Source of the DNA: Fimivicinus intestinavium
GTDB taxonomy: Bacteria > Bacillota > Clostridia > Oscillospirales > Acutalibacteraceae
Reading direction: 5' to 3'
Assembly: GCA_018715765.1 (NCBI GenBank)
Contig: DVKY01000043.1
Coordinates: forward strand, 1-6,844
Length of the DNA: 6,844 bases
The notes under the pieces were generated by a model. The model was not told the DNA's origin. It saw only the letters and a list, made by a program, of their open reading frames with translations, and made no database searches. Within the stretch, counting starts at the first letter, position 1. Each line of letters starts with the position of its first letter. Both the position numbers and the translations under genes were made by a program. Shown piece after piece: positions 1 to 5,446 of the stretch.

Positions 1-126
1 CCTTTTCCGACGAGGGAAAAGGATGGGCCCCCGCGGCCTGAGCGGGAAAATAAATCATGTTGTTTGTGGCGCGGCCATGAGATTTTCTGCTAACTTTTAA
101 TAAGTGCCTGGTTGCGTTGTACACGC

Positions 127-158
127 GTTCATTCTCTTGCTTCTGCAAGAGAACGAAC
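127..158. repeat. 14-bp inverted repeat with 4-nt loop
   Basis: The arms 127-140 and 145-158 pair over 14 positions with one mismatch (A131 against C154); the inner nine pairs, TTCTCTTGC with GCAAGAGAA, are perfect and close a TTCT loop. It is followed at once by a small GGGGC/GCCCC hairpin (174-178 with 182-186). There is no T-run after either, so neither looks like a simple terminator. The composition suggests a dispersed palindromic element rather than a protein-binding operator. It is not near any gene start, so no regulatory role can be assigned. Confidence 0.5.
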
Positions 159-254
159 CAAGAGAAGCAGCCGGGGGCTTCGCCCCTCGACCCCGCGAGC
201 GGCCAACGGCGGCACTGGTATATGCTTTTGAATCCCTTTGATGTGTTCGGCGAG

Positions 255-324
255 GCGCACAAAAACTCACCGCCTCACGGCGGCTCAAACAGTTTGTGCG
301 CTCGCTTGCCTGCAAGCAGGCAAG
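255..324. repeat. two adjacent hairpins in the intergenic region
   Basis: The first structure pairs GCGCAC (255-260) with GTGCGC (296-301), continues imperfectly through the flanking A-rich and T-rich bases, and encloses a CCGCC/GGCGG hairpin. The second is a perfect 9-bp inverted repeat, CTTGCCTGC (305-313) with GCAGGCAAG (316-324), separated by only two bases. No T-run follows. The two may be parts of one folded RNA or of a dispersed DNA repeat; the sequence alone does not say which. Confidence 0.4.
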
Positions 325-424
325 TCCCCTCACGAGCCCGCCGCAAGTACGCGGAGCCTGCCGCCGTTGGCCTATTGAAAGACCCTGCCCCTACGCCAGA
401 CTGAAGGCCCCGAAAGGCTTCCGG

Positions 425-444
425 CAAGCCTCGCCGGAGGCTTG
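425..444. repeat. 8-bp hairpin
   Basis: CAAGCCTC (425-432) pairs perfectly with GAGGCTTG (437-444) around a GCCG loop. An overlapping pairing, TCCGGC with GCCGGA, competes with it. It is one more member of the hairpin series that fills the left intergenic region, with no T-run and no adjacent gene start. Confidence 0.35.
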
Positions 445-572
445 TGGTTTCGTCAGGCCGGAACGGTCAAGACCATTTCCTACAGGCACCACCTTTCGGG
501 GGCCTACGATAAGATCGGGCCAAGACCTAGCTCTACAAATCTGGATGAAAAATCCAAAAGGCATCTGCTCGT

Positions 573-600
573 GTCGCCCCTCCGGGGCGTGGATTGAAAT
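573..600. repeat. solitary type I-C-like CRISPR repeat sequence
   Basis: The 28-nt stretch starts GTCGCCCC and ends GGGGCGTGGATTGAAAT. This matches the layout of type I-C CRISPR repeats, which start GTCGC, carry a short GC-rich stem and end GTGGATTGAAA(C/T). The stem here is GCCCC/GGGGC with a TCC loop, making it a few bases shorter than the usual 32-33 nt. I looked for a second copy one spacer length away on each side and elsewhere in the window and saw none, and no cas gene is present. It is therefore an isolated or relict repeat, not an array. Such single copies also give well-known spurious peptides of the kind RPSGAWIEI and ISIHAPEGR, both readable here on the two strands. Confidence 0.6.
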
Positions 601-637
601 TTTGTTGTTATCATAGTCGCAGCCGCACGCTGCGGGA

Positions 638-664
638 GCCGCCTGCCGGATTCCGTCGGGCGGC
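638..664. repeat. GC-rich inverted repeat upstream of the sortases
   Basis: GCCGCC (638-643) pairs with GGCGGC (659-664), enclosing a second short CCGGA/TTCCG-type pairing. A smaller CCGCA/TGCGG hairpin (623-627 with 631-635) lies just before it. These hairpins sit 120-165 bases ahead of the first sortase start, so they could lie in its untranslated leader, but no transcription start can be placed. No T-run follows them, so an attenuator is not supported. Confidence 0.3.
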
Positions 665-786
665 CCCCTGACGCCGCGCTGTGCGGATTTTATCGCTCTC
701 TGCCCGGAGGGGCGCGGTGTTAGCTTTCCCCTCCGGCATATCGGCCATACAGGGCCGTTTGAACAAATCACAAAGGGCGGGATCAC

Positions 787-1620
787 ATGAAAAAAGGGAA
801 AAACATCGTCCTCCTGCTGGTCTTTCTGGCTGGTCTCGGGCTCATCCTCTACCCTGTTGTCAGCAGTTGGGTGGAGGATCGGCAGCACAGCCAGGCCATT
901 GAGGAATACCGCCGCCAGGTGCAGGAAGACGCCGGCCAGCTTGAGCAGAAAAAAGAGGAGGCGCAGAGCTATAACAGCGCGCTGCAAAAGGAGGCCGCCG
1001 GAATCCAGCAGCCCGGCGCGGGGTATTACAGCCTGCTCTCCTATCAGGATGTGATGGGCTACCTCGAAATCCCGGAGATCGATGTGAACCTCCCCATTTA
1101 CCACGGCACCAGCGACCTCACGCTGGAGATGGGGGTAGGCCATCTGGAAAGCTCCTCCCTCCCCGTGGGCGGCGAGGGCACGCACGCAGTGCTCATGGGC
1201 CACAGAGGATTGCCCTCCGCTACCCTGTTCAACAAGCTCCCCAAGCTCAAGGAGGGCTCCCGCTTCTATATTCACATTCTGGATGAAACGCTCGCCTATG
1301 AGGTAGATCAGATCAAGGTCATAGAGCCGGATGACCTGAGTGATTTGCAGATTGTCCCCGGCCAGGATTATGTCACACTGATGACCTGCACGCCCTATAT
1401 GATCAACTCGCACCGGCTTCTTGTGCGCGGGCACCGCATTGAAACGCCCGCAGAGACGGCAGGGGACGCAAACGACTCCCCCGCAGTGGCCCAGCCGCAC
1501 GCGCAGCAGCCCCAGCAGGCAATCTGGCCTTGGGCGCTGGCCGCAGCAGCTGTGCTGTGCCTGATGGTGGCCGGCCTTCTCCTGCTCCGAAAAAAACGCG
1601 GGAAGGGGCGGCGCACATGA
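787..1620 (+). CDS. class C (pilus-type) sortase with C-terminal membrane anchor, lid motif absent
   Basis: This is a 277-residue membrane transpeptidase that should join a sorting-signal protein to another protein or to the wall on the outer face of the membrane. A signal-anchor helix spans about residues 7-27, followed by a charged, coiled-coil-like stretch (29-70). The catalytic domain runs from VMGYLEIP (89-96). The triad is His139 in MGHRG, Cys201 in TCTPY and Arg210 in SHRLLVRG; the 62- and 9-residue spacings match class C sortases. A Pro/Gln/Ala linker (about 219-246) leads to a second helix (about 247-267) and the basic tail KKRGKGRRT, as in pilus sortases. The usual Asp-Pro-aromatic lid motif before the domain is missing; the segment reads AGIQQPGAGYYSLL. 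A weak AAAGGGCGGG site precedes the ATG. The gene overlaps the next sortase by four bases (ATGA), so the two are one transcript. No pilin or LPxTG substrate lies in the window. Family assignment is firm; the substrate is unknown. Confidence 0.92.
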   Translation: MKKGKNIVLLLVFLAGLGLILYPVVSSWVEDRQHSQAIEEYRRQVQEDAGQLEQKKEEAQSYNSALQKEAAGIQQPGAGYYSLLSYQDVMGYLEIPEIDVNLPIYHGTSDLTLEMGVGHLESSSLPVGGEGTHAVLMGHRGLPSATLFNKLPKLKEGSRFYIHILDETLAYEVDQIKVIEPDDLSDLQIVPGQDYVTLMTCTPYMINSHRLLVRGHRIETPAETAGDANDSPAVAQPHAQQPQQAIWPWALAAAAVLCLMVAGLLLLRKKRGKGRRT

Positions 1621-2327
1621 CGGCAACGCGTAGAAAACGGCTGCGCCGCGCCTCACTGCTGCTTTTTTGCCTTGGGCTTGTGATCGCCTGCTACCCGCCC
1701 GTCAGCAATTGGGCGCGCAATGTGATGCAGGCGGCTGACAGCAGGCGTTACGCCGTGGAGCAATCGCGGGAGGGCTCCTCCGGCCAGAGTGAGCTGGATG
1801 CGCTCTACCGGCAAATGCAGGCGTATAACAAGCGGCTGTGCGAGGAGGGGCAAAAGCTGACGGACCCCTTCTCCTATGAGGAACCGAGCTTCGACCTGAC
1901 GCAATTCGGCTTGGAGGATAATATTGTGGGCTACCTCTCCATCCCTAAGCTGGGGCTGCAGCTGCCCGTCTACCTCGGGGCAAGCCGCGAAAACCTGCGC
2001 AAGGGGGCCGTACATCTCTCGCAAACCTCTCTGCCCATTGGGGGAGACAGCACCAATGCCGTGATCGCCGCCCACCGGGGGCTCGCCTCACAGGAGATGT
2101 TTCTCCACATCGACCGATTAGTGATTGGCGATGAGATCCATTTCTCAAATTTCCGTGAGGAACTGCATTATCGCGTGGCAGAAATTGAGATCATTGCGCC
2201 GGATGACATCCAGAAAGTGCTCATCCAGCCCGGGCGCGACCTGCTCACGCTTGTCACCTGCCACCCCTACCCGACCACGCGGCAACGGTATGTGGTGTAT
2301 TGTGAGCGAGCTGAAAACGAAACCTGA
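1617..2327 (+). CDS. class C sortase with DPF lid, no C-terminal anchor
   Basis: This 236-residue sortase is translationally coupled to the preceding one. I chose the ATG at 1617 because it overlaps the upstream stop as ATGA, follows GGAAGGGG by a few bases and puts basic residues directly before the signal-anchor (about 12-31, ending ACYPPVSNW, a typical class C start). An open frame continues further upstream but only inside the first sortase. A lid motif, Asp83-Pro84-Phe85, precedes the catalytic domain that begins at about residue 103. The triad is His153 (AAHRG), Cys215 (TCHPY) and Arg224 (RQRYVVYCER), with the same 62- and 9-residue spacings as its neighbour. It ends a few residues after the last strand, so it lacks the C-terminal helix found in the first sortase. 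The TCHPY and YVVYCER wording differs from the usual TCTPY and LLVRG and marks a distinct subtype. The two sortases clearly differ in sequence, so division of labour is more likely than recent duplication. Confidence 0.92.
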   Translation: MTATRRKRLRRASLLLFCLGLVIACYPPVSNWARNVMQAADSRRYAVEQSREGSSGQSELDALYRQMQAYNKRLCEEGQKLTDPFSYEEPSFDLTQFGLEDNIVGYLSIPKLGLQLPVYLGASRENLRKGAVHLSQTSLPIGGDSTNAVIAAHRGLASQEMFLHIDRLVIGDEIHFSNFREELHYRVAEIEIIAPDDIQKVLIQPGRDLLTLVTCHPYPTTRQRYVVYCERAENET

Positions 2328-2347
2328 TGCACCGTATATCAGCCGAA

Positions 2348-2391
2348 AGGCCTGCACCCATATGCAACAGGGTGCAGGCCTCTGAATTTTT
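2348..2391. terminator. strong hairpin terminator between convergent operons
   Basis: AGGCCTGCACCC (2348-2359) pairs perfectly over 12 bp with GGGTGCAGGCCT (2370-2381) around a 10-nt loop. On the plus strand it begins 20 bases after the second sortase stop and is followed, after CTGAA, by five T (2387-2391). On the minus strand it lies just beyond the stop of the SGNH gene and is followed by only three T. It should end the sortase transcript and may act on both strands, with the plus-strand direction better supported. Confidence 0.8.
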
Positions 2392-2399
2392 CTAATAAA

Positions 2400-3488
2400 C
2401 TATAAATGCTGTTCAGCCAACGCCTTACTTACGTTGCGCGCATAGTGCGAGGCGTCCTCTTCCCAGAAGCCATAAGATGGATCCTGCCTGCGGTCCGGCA
2501 GGTCGTAGTGCGCTTTCAGGTAGGCGCCAAAGTAGGCCGAGGCAACCTGCGCGCCAAACAGGTTCAGATGATCGCCGCCATCCTTGGAATGCTTCGTCCA
2601 ATCAAACGCCAGGCGCCCTTCCAGCGCTTCCACATTCAAATCCAGAAACGGCAGGCCGTTTTGCCGGGCATATTCCGACACGGCCTGATGTTTTTCATAG
2701 CTCCAGGAGCTGGCCGAAGGCATCTCCAGCAGCATGAGCGCAACGCCTCGCTCCCGGCACAGCTCTTTGATCCTGAGCAGGTAAAACAACGCCTCCCGGC
2801 TCAGCGGAGCCTCCCGCCCAGTGGGACGCATATAATCAAAGCCTCCATCATACGGAACCGTGCGGGTATGAATCAAATACCCCTTTCCAACATAGTGGTA
2901 AAACTTCCGATGTAAATCCGTAAAATCTTCTCTGCTCAGTTCCTTCCAGCGGGCATGATATTTGACGCCAGCAAACAGATACCCAACGCCCGTGCCGATC
3001 GCATTGTTGAGGAAAGAGTCGGAATACCCGTAAACCTGGCCCGGGAAGGCCTTGACCTTATCCCAGAACATCTTCCAGTGGTTTTTGTGCATATTGGGGT
3101 CACGATAGAGCCCATCCACCTCCAGCACCAGCACACGGGGGGATTGGCGAGAGAGCGCTTCCCTGACGCGCCGCCACGCGAGGAACGGCGTCTGACGCGG
3201 CTGGCCGCTGGCAAAGCTTGCAATGCCATAGCGGTGATACAGCTCCATCGGCGAAATCCCGTTATTCAGATCGCTGTTTCCCACCATAATAACATCCAGC
3301 GTGTGGTCAGGCTCCCCCAGATAGCCGGAGACGATCGTGCCAAGGGACGCGTCCTCCGCCTTGTTGTTGCGGGGCACCAGAATCATGGAGCACACCTGAA
3401 GAATCAGCAGAAATATCAGGGAGAAACAAACGCATTTGACTGCTCTGCGCAGCAGATTCTTCTGTTGAACAGCGCTTGGCTTTTGCAT
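2400..3488 (-). CDS. membrane-anchored SGNH-fold protein in the DltD position
   Basis: This is a protein of 362 residues with a short cytoplasmic N-terminus, one membrane helix (about 19-38) and an extracytoplasmic domain. Block I of the SGNH fold is VIMVGNSDLNNG, where Ser72 follows GN instead of the common GS. The downstream catalytic block is DGGDHLNLFGA, with Asp306-His307 and a further Asp at 303. Between them SGQP (94-97) fits the oxyanion-hole region. It is the last gene of the minus-strand operon, 36 bases after the MBOAT gene, the place DltD takes in dlt operons; MBOAT proteins generally work with such an SGNH partner. By analogy it would transfer or hydrolyse an ester on a wall polymer outside the cell. 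The ATG at 3488 is chosen because GGAGGT lies 7 nt upstream; an ATG at 3491 would leave only 4 nt, and a GTG at 3497 overlaps the site. It may belong to the broad clostridial SGNH group rather than true DltD. Confidence 0.8.
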   Translation of the reverse strand: MQKPSAVQQKNLLRRAVKCVCFSLIFLLILQVCSMILVPRNNKAEDASLGTIVSGYLGEPDHTLDVIMVGNSDLNNGISPMELYHRYGIASFASGQPRQTPFLAWRRVREALSRQSPRVLVLEVDGLYRDPNMHKNHWKMFWDKVKAFPGQVYGYSDSFLNNAIGTGVGYLFAGVKYHARWKELSREDFTDLHRKFYHYVGKGYLIHTRTVPYDGGFDYMRPTGREAPLSREALFYLLRIKELCRERGVALMLLEMPSASSWSYEKHQAVSEYARQNGLPFLDLNVEALEGRLAFDWTKHSKDGGDHLNLFGAQVASAYFGAYLKAHYDLPDRRQDPSYGFWEEDASHYARNVSKALAEQHL

Positions 3489-3495
3489 CATGCAC

Positions 3496-3501
3496 ACCTC
3501 C
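3496..3501 (-). promoter_or_regulatory. ribosome binding site GGAGGT of the SGNH gene
   Basis: GGAGGT on the minus strand fits the 16S rRNA tail very well. It decides the start: a GTG at 3495-3497 overlaps it and is excluded, while the tandem ATGs at 3489-3491 and 3486-3488 follow at 4 and 7 nt. The second has the better spacing. Confidence 0.75.
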
Positions 3502-3524
3502 GCATCAAGATGATTGGCTGCGCC

Positions 3525-5099
3525 TCAAAAATTCCCATAGAGAAACGTACCCACCTGATAACCATCCCCATAGACGCCAAAGAGGATGATGGCGAACAAA
3601 GCCGCAAAATAAGCGCTCCAGCGCACGGGCAAAGGCCGCCGGGCGATCAACGCGCGCACGCTTACGCCACGCTCCTGCAAAATGCTGACAGCCAGCATCA
3701 GCAACACGCATACCGTCAGCATCGCCCAATCAACCGCCCCAAAATCCGGCACGAGCATTTGACCGCCCAGAAACGGCCCGTGAAACATGGAGGCAAGCGT
3801 TGCTCCGGCAGCCCCAAGGCTCGGCGCGCGAAAGATCAGCATGCCGATATAGACGAAAACGCAGGTGCGCAGCACCTGAAAACAGTGCCACGGCGCTCCC
3901 TCACGGTGGATGCGCAGCGCATGGAGCGCTTTCACACAGAGGGGCTCGCACAGCGTGCCGGCCGCCATGATGGCATAGTAATACAGGCCGTAAACAATAT
4001 ATTTCCAACCGGCCCCATGCCAAAGGCCATTGCCGAGCCAGACGAAAAACAGCGCGCACAGCGCGGGCAGCTGGCGGCCAACATGGCCCTTGAAGCGCTT
4101 CTTCGCCGCTTTTCCAAGCGCTAAAACCGGTTTAGAGAGGGAAACCGGATAAAAAACGTAATCCCGCAGCCAGGCGCCGAGCGTGATATGCCAGCGGCGC
4201 CAGAATTCCTGCACAGAGGCCGAAAAAAACGGCCGGCGGAAATTCTGTGCAAGCTGAATGCCAAACAGGCGCGCAACGCCGCCGACAATATCCATCACGC
4301 CGGAAAAATCTGCATAGATCTGAACAGTATACAGCAGCACGGCCAGCATCACGGGCAGCCCCGTATAGCCTGCGCCTTCTTGGAACACGGCATCCACAAA
4401 AATACCTGCCCGATCCGCCACCACCATCTTTTTAAAAAGGCCCCAGAGAATCATCTCCATGCCCTGCATCAGGTTCTCAACACTGGCGCGGTGCGGCTCA
4501 TAAAGCTGCTGCGCGAGTTCTCCGTAACGGCCGATCGGCCCCTCAACCATCTGCGGGAAGAAGGCGAGGAACAGCGCGAGCCTGCCAAAATGGCGATCCG
4601 GCTCCGCCCTGCCGCGGTACACATCCACCACATAGCCGACTGCCTGCAGCGTGTAGTAGGAGATGCCCATCGGCATCAGCAAGTTCAGATGCGGCACCGG
4701 CGAAAGGCCGGAGAACAGGCTGAAAACGCCATTGATTGTTTCGCCAAAGAAATTGAAATATTTAAAAAACAGCAACAGGCCAAAGTTTACCAGCACGGCG
4801 AGCAGCACAACCTGCTTTTTCTGGCCGGCCGCCTTCTGCCGCAACGCCTTTTTTTCCTCTCTGGACGCTGTCTGCTTCGCCAGTGCAAACCGCGCGTTGA
4901 TCCGCCCGATCGCCAGTCCGCAGAAATAGACGCAGACCGTCGTTGCCAGCAGGCTGAGCACAAGCAGCTTGCTCGATAAAAAATAGAACACATAGCTTGC
5001 CGCGAGCAAAACGCCCCAGCGAGCGCGGCCAGGCATGAGGAAATAAAGCAGGCCTGTGACAATCATAAAAATGAGAAAGGGAAAAGCGGTATAGCTCAT
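3525..5099 (-). CDS. MBOAT membrane acyltransferase, DltB/AlgI type
   Basis: This is a 524-residue multi-pass membrane protein of the membrane-bound O-acyltransferase family. Hydrophobic segments fill most of its length. Family hallmarks are seen in order: MPMGISYYTLQ (142-152), FFPQMVEGPIGRY (180-192), IYADFSGVMD (261-270), EFWRRWHITLGAWLRDYVFYP (298-318) and the catalytic-His motif LWHGAGW (359-365, His361). Length and motif order are normal for the family. In the Dlt pathway the MBOAT protein takes the acyl group from a carrier protein inside the cell and passes it across the membrane; in AlgI-type systems no carrier protein is involved. The carrier and adenylating genes just upstream favour the Dlt-type mechanism here, though the group transferred is uncertain. 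The start ATG at 5099 gives the usual MSYTAFPFLIF opening; its upstream GGGGG is a weak, distant ribosome site. A 115-nt gap with a hairpin separates it from the carrier gene. Confidence 0.9.
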   Translation of the reverse strand: MSYTAFPFLIFMIVTGLLYFLMPGRARWGVLLAASYVFYFLSSKLLVLSLLATTVCVYFCGLAIGRINARFALAKQTASREEKKALRQKAAGQKKQVVLLAVLVNFGLLLFFKYFNFFGETINGVFSLFSGLSPVPHLNLLMPMGISYYTLQAVGYVVDVYRGRAEPDRHFGRLALFLAFFPQMVEGPIGRYGELAQQLYEPHRASVENLMQGMEMILWGLFKKMVVADRAGIFVDAVFQEGAGYTGLPVMLAVLLYTVQIYADFSGVMDIVGGVARLFGIQLAQNFRRPFFSASVQEFWRRWHITLGAWLRDYVFYPVSLSKPVLALGKAAKKRFKGHVGRQLPALCALFFVWLGNGLWHGAGWKYIVYGLYYYAIMAAGTLCEPLCVKALHALRIHREGAPWHCFQVLRTCVFVYIGMLIFRAPSLGAAGATLASMFHGPFLGGQMLVPDFGAVDWAMLTVCVLLMLAVSILQERGVSVRALIARRPLPVRWSAYFAALFAIILFGVYGDGYQVGTFLYGNF

Positions 5100-5149
5100 A
5101 AACAGCCAACCCCCAATCGAGAATAAGATTTCGACGGGCTTTTGACAGC

Positions 5150-5191
5150 AAAGGCCTCTTCACCCGGCTGTACGGGTAAGAAGAGGCCTTT
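5150..5191. terminator. long hairpin between carrier-protein and MBOAT genes
   Basis: AAAGGCCTCTT (5150-5160) pairs with AAGAGGCCTTT (5181-5191) over 11 bp, and inside it ACCCG (5162-5166) pairs with CGGGT (5173-5177) around a 6-nt loop. It lies within the operon, 23 bases after the carrier-protein stop on the minus strand. Only the three T that end the stem follow it (then GCTGTC), so complete termination is unlikely. I infer partial termination or 3'-end protection that would let the carrier protein be made in excess over the membrane proteins. A second AAAGGCC copy overlaps the carrier stop (5210-5216) and could pair with the same arm instead. Confidence 0.6.
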
Positions 5192-5214
5192 ATCCATGCG
5201 GCTCACAGCGGCCT

Positions 5215-5445
5215 TTATTCGCCTTGCAGCCGTTCAATCAAAGCCAGCATTGCCTCAACCGAATTAAAGTTTTCCGGCTGAAGATCGGTAACCGTGATCT
5301 CGACATCAAAGGCATCGTCGATTTCCGATACCAGTGAAACGATATCCAGCGAATCGAGCAGCCCGTCGTCAAACAGGCGCTTCTGCCCCTCAAACTCCAC
5401 ATCTGGCTTCAATTCACGTAAGATCTCCAGCAATTGCTCCAACAT
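5215..5445 (-). CDS. acyl/aminoacyl carrier protein, DltC-like
   Basis: This is a 76-residue acidic four-helix carrier protein that would hold the activated substrate on a phosphopantetheine arm. The attachment residue is Ser32 in DGLLDSLDIV, followed by the acidic recognition helix LVSEIDDAFDVEI (38-50) that carrier-protein partners use. The length is close to DltC (about 78). The wording differs from classical DltC: DSLDIVSLV stands where DltC usually has something like DSMGTVQLL, and the closing part is LQPENFNSVEAMLALIERL. Its ATG at 5445 begins one base after the TAA of the adenylating gene and is preceded by AAGAAGTG, so the two are coupled. An in-frame upstream extension to 5574 is read only through the neighbour's coding sequence and is rejected. 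Position between the adenylating and MBOAT genes makes it the likely shuttle between them. Carrier identity is firm; the D-alanyl label is not. Confidence 0.9.
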   Translation of the reverse strand: MLEQLLEILRELKPDVEFEGQKRLFDDGLLDSLDIVSLVSEIDDAFDVEITVTDLQPENFNSVEAMLALIERLQGE

Positions 5446-5446
5446 T

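Larger units (their letters stand above)
1..786. other. gene-free, palindrome-rich intergenic region
   Basis: I see no convincing gene in this stretch. Short open frames exist on both strands but have biased composition (Arg, Pro, Ala, Ser), read through the palindromes and have no ribosome site or recognisable domain. The region is instead filled with hairpin-capable sequence: 1-8 with 15-22, 30-34 with 42-46, 127-140 with 145-158, 174-178 with 182-186, 255-260 with 296-301, 305-313 with 316-324, 425-432 with 437-444 and 638-643 with 659-664. It also holds one CRISPR-like repeat at 573-600. I found no tRNA or rRNA signature, and no promoter with good -35 and -10 boxes at proper spacing, although the sortase operon must be transcribed from here or from further left. 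The dense palindromes resemble dispersed non-coding repeats of clostridial genomes; that comparison is from memory. Confidence 0.6.

Noticed and set aside
97..404. Short overlapping frames on both strands in the left intergenic region
   Set aside because: They read through the hairpins, have no ribosome site, and their peptides (for example ASPLDPASG) match the sort of spurious product that dispersed palindromes give.
500..680. A full CRISPR array
   Set aside because: Only one repeat-like unit is present. Nothing similar lies 30-40 nt to either side and there are no cas genes.
1530..1616. Upstream ATG extension of the second sortase
   Set aside because: It would add 29 Pro/Arg-rich residues inside the first sortase gene ahead of a normal signal-anchor. 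The ATGA overlap at 1617 with GGAAGGGG upstream is far better.
391..1656. 421-residue open frame on the minus strand
   Set aside because: It runs antisense to the whole first sortase and through the CRISPR-like repeat (giving the well-known spurious ISIHAPEGR-type peptide), shows no domain and has no ribosome site.
2327..2400. Functional link between sortases and the dlt-like operon
   Set aside because: They are convergent and separated by a terminator hairpin, so adjacency alone is no evidence of joint function.
2955..4124. 389-residue open frame on the plus strand
   Set aside because: It lies antisense to the SGNH and MBOAT genes, which have clear family motifs. Its His/Gln/Arg-rich make-up is that of a reverse-strand shadow.
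4188..4979. 263-residue open frame on the plus strand
   Set aside because: It is antisense to the MBOAT gene, with His/Gln/Arg-rich shadow composition and no motif.
5142..5147. TTGACA as a -35 promoter box on the plus strand
   Set aside because: No -10 box at 16-18 nt spacing, it sits beside the hairpin, and there is no plus-strand gene downstream.
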